Source: Ascidia mentula (lineage: Eukaryota; Chordata; Ascidiacea; Phlebobranchia; Ascidiidae). From it: a stretch of DNA of 64,000 bases. Where the stretch lies: assembly GCA_947561715.1 (NCBI GenBank), contig OX387199.1, positions 18,791,001 to 18,855,000 of the forward strand, in the 5' to 3' direction. The translations under genes were made by a program, and so were the position numbers. Below are positions 33,852 through 46,140 of this stretch, piece by piece (positions within the stretch are counted from its first letter, which is position 1; each line of letters starts with the position of its first letter). A model generated the notes under the pieces. That model was not told the DNA's origin, made no database searches, and saw nothing but the letters and a program-made list of their open reading frames with translations.

Positions 33852-36800
33852 CGAACGATCAACTGGCAGCTCTGGAACACCCAGTCTTACATCTGCACCA
33901 GATTTGTCATCAGGCAGTGGTATGCCACATGTTTTAAATGTGCTAATGTGTCATAGATATAGTAGGATACATAGTAAAATTGGTAAATTATGCTGTGCTG
34001 CAATCGGTATAATCAAGTTATAATTTTTGTTAATAGCATGTACTCAACAACTCCTTGTTAGAAAATAATACTACCTACCAATACTAATTCTTTTCCTTAA
34101 AATATCTTTGTAAAACCAACAACTTTACTTTTTGTAACAATAGAGTTATTGTATGCATACAATTCACTTGGTAATTCAAAAATGTTTAAATTCTCCAAAC
34201 AATTTATCAATGCCTAAACTTATCCTATCAGGAACTAGTAGCAGTAGTTCTGGTTCTGTGGATGGCGAGAGTGAGGAAATGACTTTAAAAACCTGCTGCT
34301 TTCCTAGTGGTTGTCCTCTTGGCGAAGACACATTGACTGAAGAAGCTGCTGTAAGTTGATTAAAGTGTAATATTCTAAAGGTGTCTACTTAGCTATTTAA
34401 TAGCCTCATTACTTGCTGAAAACCCACAAAACCAGGTGCGCTTTGTGTACTGTTGGAATCGTATCACCAAAAATTAGTGTTTTGCAAGTGAGCACCTTAT
34501 TGTGTTGCTGTTGGAATCTTATTAAAAATGTGTTGCTTTGCTTTTAATTGGGCTTAGTTAAATTGCCCAAAAGGGCTGAATAGTTCTACATTTAATTCAG
34601 GAAACTGTAACAGGAAAATATAATGTTGGTAGACTGTGAGATAACAATGAATTAGGCTTACCCATATGCTCGAGTATTCGAGTATTTAAAGCATTACACT
34701 GCTTTTCGGTTTATGCTTTTTGAATTTAACTTCATGGTGTTTTGTGTTGCAGATGGTCAAAGTCATATGCAATTATGATGCTTGTTCATCAGGTCAATTC
34801 ATGCATATGGAGTGTTTTGCCCACTGGGAGGAAGGCATTTTGGCACATCTACGTTCCCATGGTAAATAAGTTTTAAAATATAAATCTGTAAACAACAATT
34901 TTTTTAACCAAAAGGCAAAGTTTCGTTATAACATTAGTAGGCAATGCCGAGTCATATTGCAGCATTGCAGGTATGCATCACACTCTTGTAAAAGTTCATC
35001 ATTATATTTTGACTTGTCTGAATTAACTTTTGGTACCTTAGTTAATTTAGGGAACTGACTAATTTCGTGCCCTGCATTGTTATTGTATCCTAATTTTGGG
35101 ACCTGTGCGGGCAGACATTGGCGACCACGTGCTCACAGATCGGCGCGTGTGTACGTGATATCATGCTCGCGGTCTTTGCTTGTTCGTTTTCCTTGCGCAA
35201 TTTTAATGTTATTGCTATGCCTGGTACGTGTTCCAAGGAACGTTGCGATTATTGTGTCACACTTCTTTTTACGTCATAGGGTTGTTGCGCAACGTCATAA
35301 ATTACACTTCAATTGTATTTCAGTTTTTTAAGATCAAAATTGTTCTTGCCTCAACCTGTTTCAAATTGGCAACAAACGTGCAACGCTGTAATCGAAACGG
35401 CATTGAAGCCAATACAGGAAGTTCGGCAATTAAACGCCAACGCCAAAGTCAAACAGTATCGCGTGCTGTAAATTTGATGTCAGCAAACATCTGCACCTTT
35501 TATGTCCATTAGCATGCGAGGCAATGAACATTCGATGTAGGGTCGTGTTTTTTTGCACGTGTCACAGGAGGCACAACAATATGCCGCAATGTAAGATGAC
35601 GGTTCTGGTGACATACAATTTTGTCAACGTTTGCACCCTCGCAATCCCCCACCTATCCCAGCAAAAAAGGTCGATCTTTGTAAAGTACCTTTTCTGTAAA
35701 AGCCAATTTTAGCAGACCCTGAATTTGAACAGTTGCACTCAATCCAACCAATTCTTGTGTAACAAACCACTAAACTTAACCGATCAACATAAAAACTAGA
35801 TGTCCTAAGAGAATACAGTACTATATGTGTATTATAACCTCACAAGCAGCTATCATTAATTGCGGTCAGTTGCCGTGCATTTTTTTTTCAGCAACCGTCA
35901 CAAAGGTAAACAGCAGTGTGTGGAAAGCATGTCAGTGCTTTGCTTGCATAAATACTTGTGCGGTTTAACTCGCGTGTTGCAGTCGTTGTTGAGAACATGT
36001 GGAAAATCACTTTCTATGCAGTAAACAACATTACGTGAGCGCCCCCAGATCAACCGGTCCGTGTTTACACCGACCGGCCGGCCGGCCGGCCGGCCGGCAT
36101 GTCCTCAATTCAACCCCCCCAAAAAACGCCGATCCGCTAAACCCGAATGACATCATGACGTCACAACATGGCGAAAATTGCTTGTCACAGATTTTTTTAA
36201 ACTCGTTTGATCTTTGCTCGATCGATGTCGCTTCGCTGTCCCCTGTTGTTGTGAGGTTGTGTTTGATGATGGCCACCCTGTATTGGCGTTCGAGCACTAA
36301 TGCTTGATATTCTGTGCGAACCTGCTGGTGTTGCTGATATTCAATAGTGAATGTTTGTCAAGCAGGCAATTTGTAGCACTTTCTTTAAAGTGTTTATAGT
36401 TCTTGAGTACATTGTCCATGACATAATAACATAGGAAGTAATTTGTGCACCGAGTTGTTACCAATTATATCTCTGGACATTGCTCTTGCAAATTTCCCAA
36501 ATATGAGTGTATTTTAATTAGAAAACACATCAACGCAAATTAATTGAATTTGTTTTAAAAGTAATGTCTGTTTGTTTAGGTCGTGCCCGAAGTTGGTCCG
36601 AAAAGCAACGTCGTCAGAACCTTTGGACAAAGCGAGGATATGACCTTGCCTATAGAGCTTGTGTGTGCAAGTGTAAACACGGCCACCTTCGTAAAGATTT
36701 GGATTGGGTTCCTCAAGCTTCTGCAGGTAATTGAAAATAATATTTTAAATGTATCATATGCTCTTACCCATCACTGCAAGATGAGCTTGACTGTTATCGT

Positions 36801-39800
36801 TCATATAAATTAGGGTTAAAAGGTGTTGATCGTATTTCATGAATTATTTCCCTTAGCAGAAAGTCACACATTTCAAAATGATTGTTTATTATTATTTTCA
36901 TCCACACAATCAAACAGACTCCTGGGAAAGTTTTCAGATATCTTTCTCCAGTTTCACACCCGACACCGCTACTATGTGCAGTGCTAACTAACAATAATAG
37001 GACGATTCTTCTGTTGTAATGTACACTCTGTATTACGTCACAGGCTGTGAATGTGGTGATTGGTTTATTGTTCCCCAGTCAATTGTTTCTTCCATGGTTT
37101 GCTGTGTGTAGAAATTGACAAGTATCTTCAAGAGCTGGCCTTTTGTGTTATGTAGATACTAAACATGTATATTTCTGAGTGTGCACATGATACAAATGAC
37201 AAACTTAAATAGGATTGACACAGTGGGCCTAGAACATTCCATAAAAACATTTTTAAATAAAATTAGGTGTCTGTCTTCACAAAATAAGCAAATCCCTTGT
37301 TTGCAGGTTTAAATGCTGAAGGTGAGGTGGCCAATGCCAAGAAGAAAAATCGCAAGAAGCACAAAGATCTTCCTGCTCTTGGTGCAGCTAAATATGCAAA
37401 CATGGCCGGTAGAAGCAAGTCCAAGGCAATTCCTGACAGGTATGTAAACCATTTAATAACAATCATGTCAAACAATTTTGTTATTTAAAAAAACATGTAT
37501 ATACAGCTTTTTCATCCACCAGCTCCTAGCGGAGCTAAAATACACTGGCCAATAGAAAAATATAATTAATGTATTTCTTGCATAAGAAGTCAGCAATAAA
37601 CATTATGTCTTTTTTTGTTTACAGCAAAGATGCTCGAATCCGTCATAACTCGACAAATTCTGCTATTTCGATTGATCAGGGTTATAGTAGCAGCTCACCG
37701 AGCACCACCGAAATAAGCCCCTATCTTTTCTCACCTCCTTATCATCACCATTCTCGTCCCATGTTTAACTTCCACCCCACCCAAATACCCCCAAGTCGTT
37801 GCTCCAGCGGTTTCCATACACTTTCTACATCACCCTTACCTGAAATACCCGATGACATGATACTTCAGTCACCAGTGTCTACCGATAGAGGGTCGATTTT
37901 AGATGCGTTTTCACCCCCTCTCTCACCTGACACCCCCTCGTGCAGCAGCAATGGCCTTGCTAGAGATATAAACATGAATGACATATATCGAGCGTTCCCA
38001 AAGGCATCAGAAAACAACCGGCCTTGCACAGAGAGCGATATACAGGCTATGAGTCAACTGATTGACAATTTGTGGAGAAATGGTAAACAGACGAGCAATC
38101 AAAGAGCTGATGCCAATGCTACCCCTACCCCCTCTATACCTGTGCCACAAAATACTGATTATTTTCAACCCTACCCGGCAAACCAGGACCCATTTAACTC
38201 ATTCAGGGGGTGTGATCCAGGTAGTGCCCCTTTACCCACCTTTACCAACTCCCCCCGAGTTCGACATACATCTCTGCCATCCAATTACCAACTCAGTATT
38301 GGCTCTCTGCCCGGACAACCAACTCTGGACCGTTATCAGCAACTCAATGGCCCCACTGAACAAGAAGCATGGCGCAAAATGGTGACAGCATGTCATGGCA
38401 TGGCACCTCAAGATAATCCACTGCAACACAGAGAACAGAAAGATGTGGAGAAAAGGGAAATAAACAAGTACATCCTCAGTATGATGAATACTGAGATTAG
38501 TAAACCACAGGTAAGCTTTTAATTTGTGTTGTTTTGGCTGAGTATGTGAAGTTGTCTTCCAGCGCTCAAAGTCTGATTGTGTATTAATTGCTGGTTATGA
38601 GAAAGGATTAGCTTGTTCTCATGATTTTAATTGAGTACAGTCCAGAAATTGGGCAGTGTACATATGGTTTCCTGCTACTGTGCAACTTCAAAATTTCACT
38701 CATGTTAAATTGTTATTTTATATATTTTGCACACAGGTGATAACTATTCCAAATGACAAATATAACAGCAATGGGCACAGCCACACAGAAATACGTCTCG
38801 TTCCAATGAAATCCACAACATTCGCCAAGAGATATGATTTCTCTGCTTTCAAGGTATACACACGATTATTGACTTAACATTGGAAGCATATTTTTCCAAC
38901 AAAATTTATTTCATATGTGCAGAAAGTCCTTCCACGCCAACACATTAACCCATACAGAATTAAAATGGAGGGAGAAGGGTATGGAAGTGATGACCTCAGA
39001 AACTTAATTTTAGCCAGTCTCAGTATGGTTAACTGCTCCCAAGTATGTGTTTTACTTGTACATTTTTCCCTTTCAAATCTGATAAGGTTTAAGTTTTCCT
39101 AAATAGGCAATTACAAAACACAATTTGGTTGAAATGTACTTGCGATTTGTAAACACTTATTGCAACAATGGTGGTGTTCACAATAATTATCTCATTGCAT
39201 TTGTATTCAACGATTTCACCTAAAACTTTGCACATTCTCAATATAAACATTTGTCCGTTGAAATATTAACCGTCTGTTATTGGAGATTTATTGAGACAAT
39301 TTGAGTGGGTCGCTTACTCAAAAAACTAGTAAATTTGTGTGTAGTTTTCCAGGATTTTCCTAATTTACTATACCCTAGATTTGTAGTGAGCAAAGTTGTA
39401 TTTTCATAGATGAACTGCGTTGTCTGCGGAAGCGACCTTCCCATCTATGATCATTTCCCTCTAGTGGACGGAACAATGTTTCTTAGTCCGGAGTGCAACG
39501 AGCGCACTGAGAAGAAATGTTTCAAGGTATATTGTTAGCAACACCTCAACTGCTCTTTGATTAAAGTGTTGAATTGTACAGCATTGAAATTTGGTTGTCT
39601 TGTGGTCTTTGAAATGTTTCTTAGTTGAAAATATTGGTATTGCAAATTGCAATTTTATAGAGAAGCTTGGATTTCTAAAAATCATTAAAAAAAATGTTTG
39701 TCCAAAAAAAAAATTACTATTTGTGTTAAAATTCTTCCATGAAATTTATATATTTACAAAAGTCACAAATGTAAGATGGTGCTAAAAAAAGTTTCACTGA

Positions 39801-42800
39801 ATGCATATAACCACCAGTAATGAAATGCAAATGCCCTGTTTGCATATTCTGCAACCGTCTAGCAAACCAACACGTGTGAAATAACTCGCCAGTTGACCAA
39901 CAGCACAAATTCCACTCGATTCATCATTGAAATATCGCACCGGAAACTGGTGTCACACATCCACCGTCTCTGCAAAACTTTGCAGCAAAAATTAAATTGT
40001 GACGTCATAATGGTGATCATCAGCGAACAGAGGTAGCGTTACTTCGCTACAAACAAGACGTGATTGTTCGGTGTTGCCGCTTTAAAGCAACCGCGTTACA
40101 ACGGAAAGAAATAGTACTTGTTTGTGCGCAAGTGTTGCATTTGCTGTCTATACCGGATTTAAAGCATATGCATGACATATAAGTTATTTAATTATATTTT
40201 TGCCAATTACAGCAAAATCCAGTGTTAGGAAAATTATTTTCGTTTCGGTTCCGCCCACAAAACCAACAATAACATTCCGCAAGATGTGGCAATGCCGTAG
40301 AATCTGCCCTTAGTGAGGCAACAATACGAAGTTTATTACGTGTTCCACCAACAGGGTATTCCCCGAGTATTTCACCTGGGATATAACATGGGGATGGGGG
40401 TTGTGTTATAAGTGGAACCACTGAGCAAGCATGTTGACCCACGCCTACGCGTTAGTAATGTAAACCTCGATCGCATATTCTGTGCTTTGTTAGGAGGTTT
40501 TCAAAATACCCCAAGGCAGAGAAAAACATCAAAAGTAGTAATTATGTCTATTATAAAGTTGTCCATGCTGTAAACAACGCAATGTTTTTGGGTGACCACA
40601 CACAATAAATTAAACCTCTGCATGTCATGACAATTAAAACTACAAACGACTTCCAAAGCAAAACATTACATTTATTGAAAGGAAAACGTTGTAGTCACAT
40701 TTTAAGCACAAAATGCAAGTGCCATGTAAACTTACAGACTTCGTGGCCCAAATTGTATAAAATAATATCCATAACCAAGGCATCAATGTACACAGTATAG
40801 CGTGTGTTTGGTAAGTCCCGAGGCAGTGCAGTGACGTAATAATGTGCTATGTCGTTTTTCCTTCAGATCAAAGTGGAAGGCAAGCACGAGTTCGTTCACG
40901 CAGCTTGTATGAGATGCTTGGAAGGACTGCACACGATCGTTTGCAGAATGTGCGACTCCAGATGGGAGGGAACCCATCACCAACTTGGTAGGTGTAACTT
41001 TGCAAGTCCAATTACTGTCCACGAATCCCGTTCTTGAAGATTTTGTCGCGTAATTGATCACGTGATCAAGTTCTTCATGACCGCGCAGTTGATAACGTGA
41101 TCAAGTTCTTCATGAACGCGCAGTTGATCACGTGATCTAGTTCTTCATGACCGCGCAGTTGATCACGTGTTCAAGTTCTTCATGAACGCGCAGTTGATCA
41201 CGTGTTCAAGTTCTTCATGAACGCGAAGTTGACCACGTGATCAAGTTCTTAATGAACGCGCAGTTGATCACGTGGCCAAGTTCTTCAAGGGGTGCGCAAA
41301 AAAAATATTATTTAATTTTGGAATATTTTATTATGACATCACCAGTTTAAAAATTGTTTGGCACCGAAATCCCCCAAGTTTTTATTTCGCGCAAACGAAC
41401 CCGAACATCCTTCAAATTTAATTGAACACATTCTATGTTGGATCCGCTGTCACTGTTGGGATTTGGCAAAATATTGCAAGGTCAGCACAATTCAGTCGAA
41501 CGAAATGATCACATCTCAAACCTTAATGTACACCTGTCAAACGGACTTGCTTACTGCAACAAGCAATTCTGTTCCTCTAACGTCATTGCGGCTTTCTGAT
41601 TCAATTGAATGCTTGACGTGACCCGTATCGAATGTTGTGTTCTCTTAAGATGAATAGCTCGGTGTGGATCGGTTCAACGTATTGGCTCTAGTTTAGAGGA
41701 CGACATTTTAATGATTAATTTATGTGGTTATGAACGACCTCGACCTTATTTATCCACGTTACGCTTTGGCACATGGATTGAATTCATTCTATAAGTGCTT
41801 ACATATTACTACCCTGCACGATTGATGATCCGAAGTTATGTTAAAACCAAAGGATAACAGACTTTTTCATTTGTCAAAACAACAAACGTTGAAACTCAAT
41901 TCTCAAACAAATATGTCAAGAAAGTTATCCAAACTCCATATGAAGGCCCAACTACAAACTAAGCAGTTTACTTAATAGAAGTCAATAGGTTTTTGTGAGC
42001 AGTTAAAAATGTAGGAGTGTACTGTAGTTGGTTTGCTGCAGCGTAAGTTGCATTTAGGCGACCAGTACCATACCTTTTCAAACAAACAATCTGCTTTTCA
42101 TTCCGAAACTTTCAGCAGAAAGCATTAAGCCACAAAAAGACAATTTTCGCAGTGAAGTAAATTAAATGAAACCAACCAAGCAGCAAGTTGCTGTGAAGTA
42201 CACCGGATATAGTATGTTGTAACGCGGCAGTGTAATTCCAACTTCGTGGTATATGCCACATACAAGCTGGATAATTTCCAGCACGACTCAATAGCACGAA
42301 GTGCCATCTAAAGATACTCAAACAGCAGTGCTTCCTTATTTGGTCAAGCAAAGCCATTGCTGCACCCTTGCTGTAGTATGACGCCATAGTGGAGATTATG
42401 ACGCGATAATAACAAAACCACTTGTGGAATGCACGCGGTTTATATACAGATGTGTTCCATGCCGAACAGAGTTTTAATTGGCGGAATATAATTTAAACTT
42501 AATTGCTTCTAAAATTAAGAGTTTTTATCAGTGCCAACACACAAAAACTTTCGGAAAGATTTGATGTTAATATTCGACCCAACACCAATACCTTCAGCCA
42601 GCCAATAATCGTCTGAATCCCAATATTAAATAACGTCATTAATTCTCATAATGTCAGTGAAAAAAATCCCTGCTTTGTCCACAAACAACACTTTGTATTT
42701 TCGCTGTGGCGACAAATCTAACTTTTTTTTATCTTATTCTTGCATTAGTTTTAGTAGCGTTGGTTTAAAATCCATGCATAAACGAAAGCAAGATTCGGAG

Positions 42801-43786
42801 TACCGTCATTGAATTTGAATTAAATTACATTTCAAGGACGTCCCGGCTAATCATAAACTTGTTTTTGCTTCTCGGGATTGTTGCATTCAGTTTAGTGCCC
42901 AACGGATGACGGTGATTGTATAGTCACCATAAAGTGAAAGTCGGTGCCTGCCTCGTATTATGGGCATGTAGCTTGAATCATGCAAATGTTGCAACGCGTT
43001 CTTGAAGCAAAAAAAATCGTCTCTTTCGGAGCCATGTCTGTTTGACGAGCGTAAATGTGCGGACGCGGTTAACCAAACTATCAAAACCAATCGAGCCAGC
43101 GGAGCGACACGTAATATTTGCATTATCGTCTCGTGATGAAAATATTTACACGGCCTTGCCTCAAAGACTGTACGTAAATATTGACACCGGTTTGCGACAC
43201 AAACTCCTCTTGGCCACAACGTTGCAAAAACAGTCGAATACCTTGTGAAAAATCTACTGAGAAACAACTTTCAGATGTGTAAATTTCATCGAAAGAGTTT
43301 ACAAGAGAAAGAATATCAAACCGAAATATCCAAGGCTGCTTAATACGTACTAGTTCCATACATGAACACCCATGGGAAATTACTAAATAAAATGTTTCTC
43401 TAATCAAATTTGATGAAATAACTTAAAAGTTGCAAAAGTGCAATATTTAGCTCCCGTATGGCGTTTAAGTTTCAACAAATAATTTGTGCTTATCGTTGCA
43501 GGTACATTGTACATGTACGACATATTTGCAGCCAACCCTTGCTGCCAACGCCGTCTCTGCTGCAAGCACTGCGGTAAGACCAACACACTGTTCCTTCGCG
43601 ACCTCTGGTGTCTATTAAAACTTTATATTTCACTCACCAGGTGGCGTAGTGGTCGATATCCGCCAAGGCTTGAAGTTCTACAGCGATTACAGCAAGTCAC
43701 ACATGTGTCCTTCTTGTGGAAGGAGCAGCTACCACTTCGTACACCCTACCACCTCTTACCAACTAATGGGCCTCGTGCTCTCCTAG
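33823..43786 (+). CDS. HECA: Headcase homologue
   Basis: Twelve exons: 33823-33919, 34232-34350, 34753-34861, 36580-36726, 37307-37439, 37625-38510, 38737-38853, 38923-39042, 39410-39526, 40867-40987, 43502-43573, 43641-43786. Phases agree throughout and give 727 residues, between the human (shorter) and fly (longer) proteins. The N-terminal headcase block is clear: CCFPSGCPLGEDTLTEEAA, a CNYDACSSGQFMH segment, then ARSWSEKQRRQNLWTKRGYD and the CVCKCKHGHLRKD cluster. Exon 6 is a 295-residue Ser/Pro-rich region. The C-terminal half has paired CxxC motifs (CVVCGSD, CMRCLEG, CRMCDSRW, CCQRRLCCKHC, CPSCGR). In flies headcase restrains branching and keeps imaginal and stem cells quiescent; the vertebrate protein affects cell-cycle control. 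The molecular role is not settled. Intron 10 holds a minisatellite. Confidence 0.95.
36074..36098. repeat. (GGCC)n microsatellite
   Basis: Six repeats of the self-complementary tetramer in headcase intron 3, in an otherwise AT-rich intron. Confidence 0.9.
41054..41287. repeat. 35-bp minisatellite with a CACGTG palindrome
   Basis: Six full units and part of a seventh, starting at 41054, 41089, 41124, 41159, 41194, 41229 and 41264. Each unit begins with a variant of TTGATCACGTGATCAA and ends CATGAACGCGCAG. The array lies about 65 bases after headcase exon 10, inside intron 10. Confidence 0.95.
42901..42951 (+). repeat. Relic related to the hammerhead-bearing repeats
   Basis: The first 17 bases (AACGGATGACGGTGATT) occur on the minus strand beside hammerhead copy 3 (28635-28651). 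The following TATAGTCACCATAAAGTG resembles the interior of the retrozyme-like unit (24966-24990). No ribozyme core is visible here. Confidence 0.5.
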
Positions 43787-46140
43787 ACTCTTGACGTCAT
43801 CACATTGAGTGACGTCACGGCACTGCCGCTTCGCTGCTTCTGTTGTAAAGTTCACATCAGCTTCATGCCGTATTTTGTTGTCGCCTTAAAGTGGGTTTAG
43901 TTTGTTACTTGCAAGTGTAAATGATGACGTAGCATCTTTTGAAAACATCAATTCGACGCCTATGATTTTTGTGTGAAAAAATGAATTTGTTTTCCAACCA
44001 GCGCCTCCCCTAAGTTTCTCTCCGTTGCGCAAAACGTGTGAAAAAAGTTTCAGTTTGACAACGTTATGATTTTTCGGCCTAATCATGATTGTTGTTTTTC
44101 GTCACCGATGACGTCACGCTTTGTTGTAGAGCTCGAGTACATGCTTGTATATACGGTGTTTATCTTGGATGACGTCATTGTTGTGTATTTTTTTGTTGTC
44201 CAAGGTGCTTTCAACGGAGGTGTAATTGCTGTAAATTGACACACATCAGGGTAACACTTACGTCACAACCATTTTGTGACGTAACAAAACAGGTGCTGTA
44301 AGTGGCACCGTTTAAGTTGCGTTGTAAAAGTAACTGAAGACGCAACTTTTAGGTAATTCCCCCATAGCACAATTTTCCCGTTTTTTTCGTCGCTTTAGTG
44401 ACGCATCGTAACAATGCAGTTGTGTTGCTTGGTAACGGCGAGCTTGAAAATCGCTTTTCGATCTTGTACAGATGTATATTTAGTGGCCCCGCCAACTCAA
44501 AACGTTTGCTGATAGAATCAAATTAACTCGGATGAGGTTTCGACATTCCTATACACGCTCGTTGGCACTTGTATATTGAATTTACGGTGACGTGGCATGC
44601 TACAATTGGACGTTAGATTTGTAAACGCTTGCTTTTGTTGATAGGAAATAATGATGAATAAACCCTATAACAATACTTGTGTGTGGGTTTTTGCTTTTTC
44701 ATTGGTGTTGGGCACCAGCATTGGGGTTATTGTGCAAACTGTGAGACTGTAGGTTCAAATTCCGTCACCTTTTTGCAGCAAATGTTGTTGATAAGTATGG
44801 CTTTTAATTTAGGTAAGCAAATGTTCTGTGTATACGAAAACCGTTTCAATGTTGGCCAGCGCAAGTTCCTTTTCATATCATAGCCAAGACAACGGTGCTG
44901 AACTTAATTGGAAATCGCTCTTCCCACAAGTCACAAAAAGTTCAAATAACGTCAGAAGTCAGCCAGTCTGAATGATGGGTTCCTGGTGCAAATCAGGGTA
45001 ACTTGGGGTAAATTAAGTCCTTTTTGTTGTTGTTTACTTGGAAGTGCTGCAAACTGTTGTAACAGTCCTTGCTTAGTCCTTATTCGCAAGCCGAACAAAA
45101 ACTAGTACTACAATTGTATGAAACACAATGGTTAAAGTACTCAAAACACAAGTTTGTCTGCACTTGCATCACCAGTTAACAATATAAATAAAAAACAGCA
45201 TTATTTTCTTGACAAGGGGTTAAAAACAACAGCCTTGATAAGATTATTTTCCAACACAGCGGGCAAATATATTTTGCAAATGTTCAAATCAGTTGCAGTC
45301 ATGTTTCTTTACGTTGGGGCATTTTGCTGCCATTCCTTGACTAAAGTGGTCGATCAAATATGTTACAGGTTTAAACACATAATGCAAATTACCTTTTTTA
45401 GGTTAAATCAGCTTGCGGCTAATTCAACAGGATAAATTTATCCGTCAGTGGGCAGCAGAGATTTAAGTAAAACACTTGTATCAATGAAGCGGGCGATGGG
45501 TAACATCGGTTAAGCGCCCGATGCTATCGGTTTTTGGTGGTTTAATTTTGCTTCAACCTGTTCCTTTACTGACCCACGGCTGTTGGCTGCTAGTCTTCCA
45601 CTTACTACAGTACAAATAGCCTAATTAAATTTTCGAATACAGAAGAATAATTCGAAATTGTAATTGCAACTTTTATTTCCGTGTACTTCGCGCGTCATCA
45701 TTGGCAAATAAACAGCGTTAAAAGCGCGTTACCACCCGCTCTACACGTATTGTGACGCCACTGGTATCTTCACCAGTTTTTTGCCTGGTCAGTTGATTAA
45801 AGAAGGCGGAACCGCGTTGAGTAAAACTTAACGATGGAACGAAATGTCAAAAAAAAATCAAAATTTATAGCGGCACAAAATTGCACACCGTGGTGTATGG
45901 AACTTATGCAAAAAAACACAAGAAAAACTGCGAATTGCACCGAAAAAATTACTTTCCAGCGAGCAGCCATGTGGAACGTTTGTTTGAGGTTTCAATTGTT
46001 ACGACACAATCAAACAGAATATTTTGTCATTGCAAGTCTGTCGCAACAATTGCTTTGAAAGTAATTGTAATATGTCAAAAACAAAATCAATTTCGTCTTG
46101 CTGATGTCACTATTATGACGTCACTAGCGGCACCGCATTT
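43787..46140. other. Headcase 3' UTR and spacer before the convergent IRF-like gene
   Basis: The first 870 bases are probably the headcase 3' UTR and carry four TGACGTCA palindromes (43793, 43809, 44107, 44167) with further TACGTCA variants. After the AATAAA at 44657 I see no coding exon. A GGTTCAAATTCC box-B-like string at about 44752 has no convincing tRNA around it. Confidence 0.5.
44657..44662 (+). terminator. AATAAA poly(A) signal, probably for headcase
   Basis: First canonical AATAAA noticed downstream of the headcase stop, 870 bases away. Confidence 0.45.
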
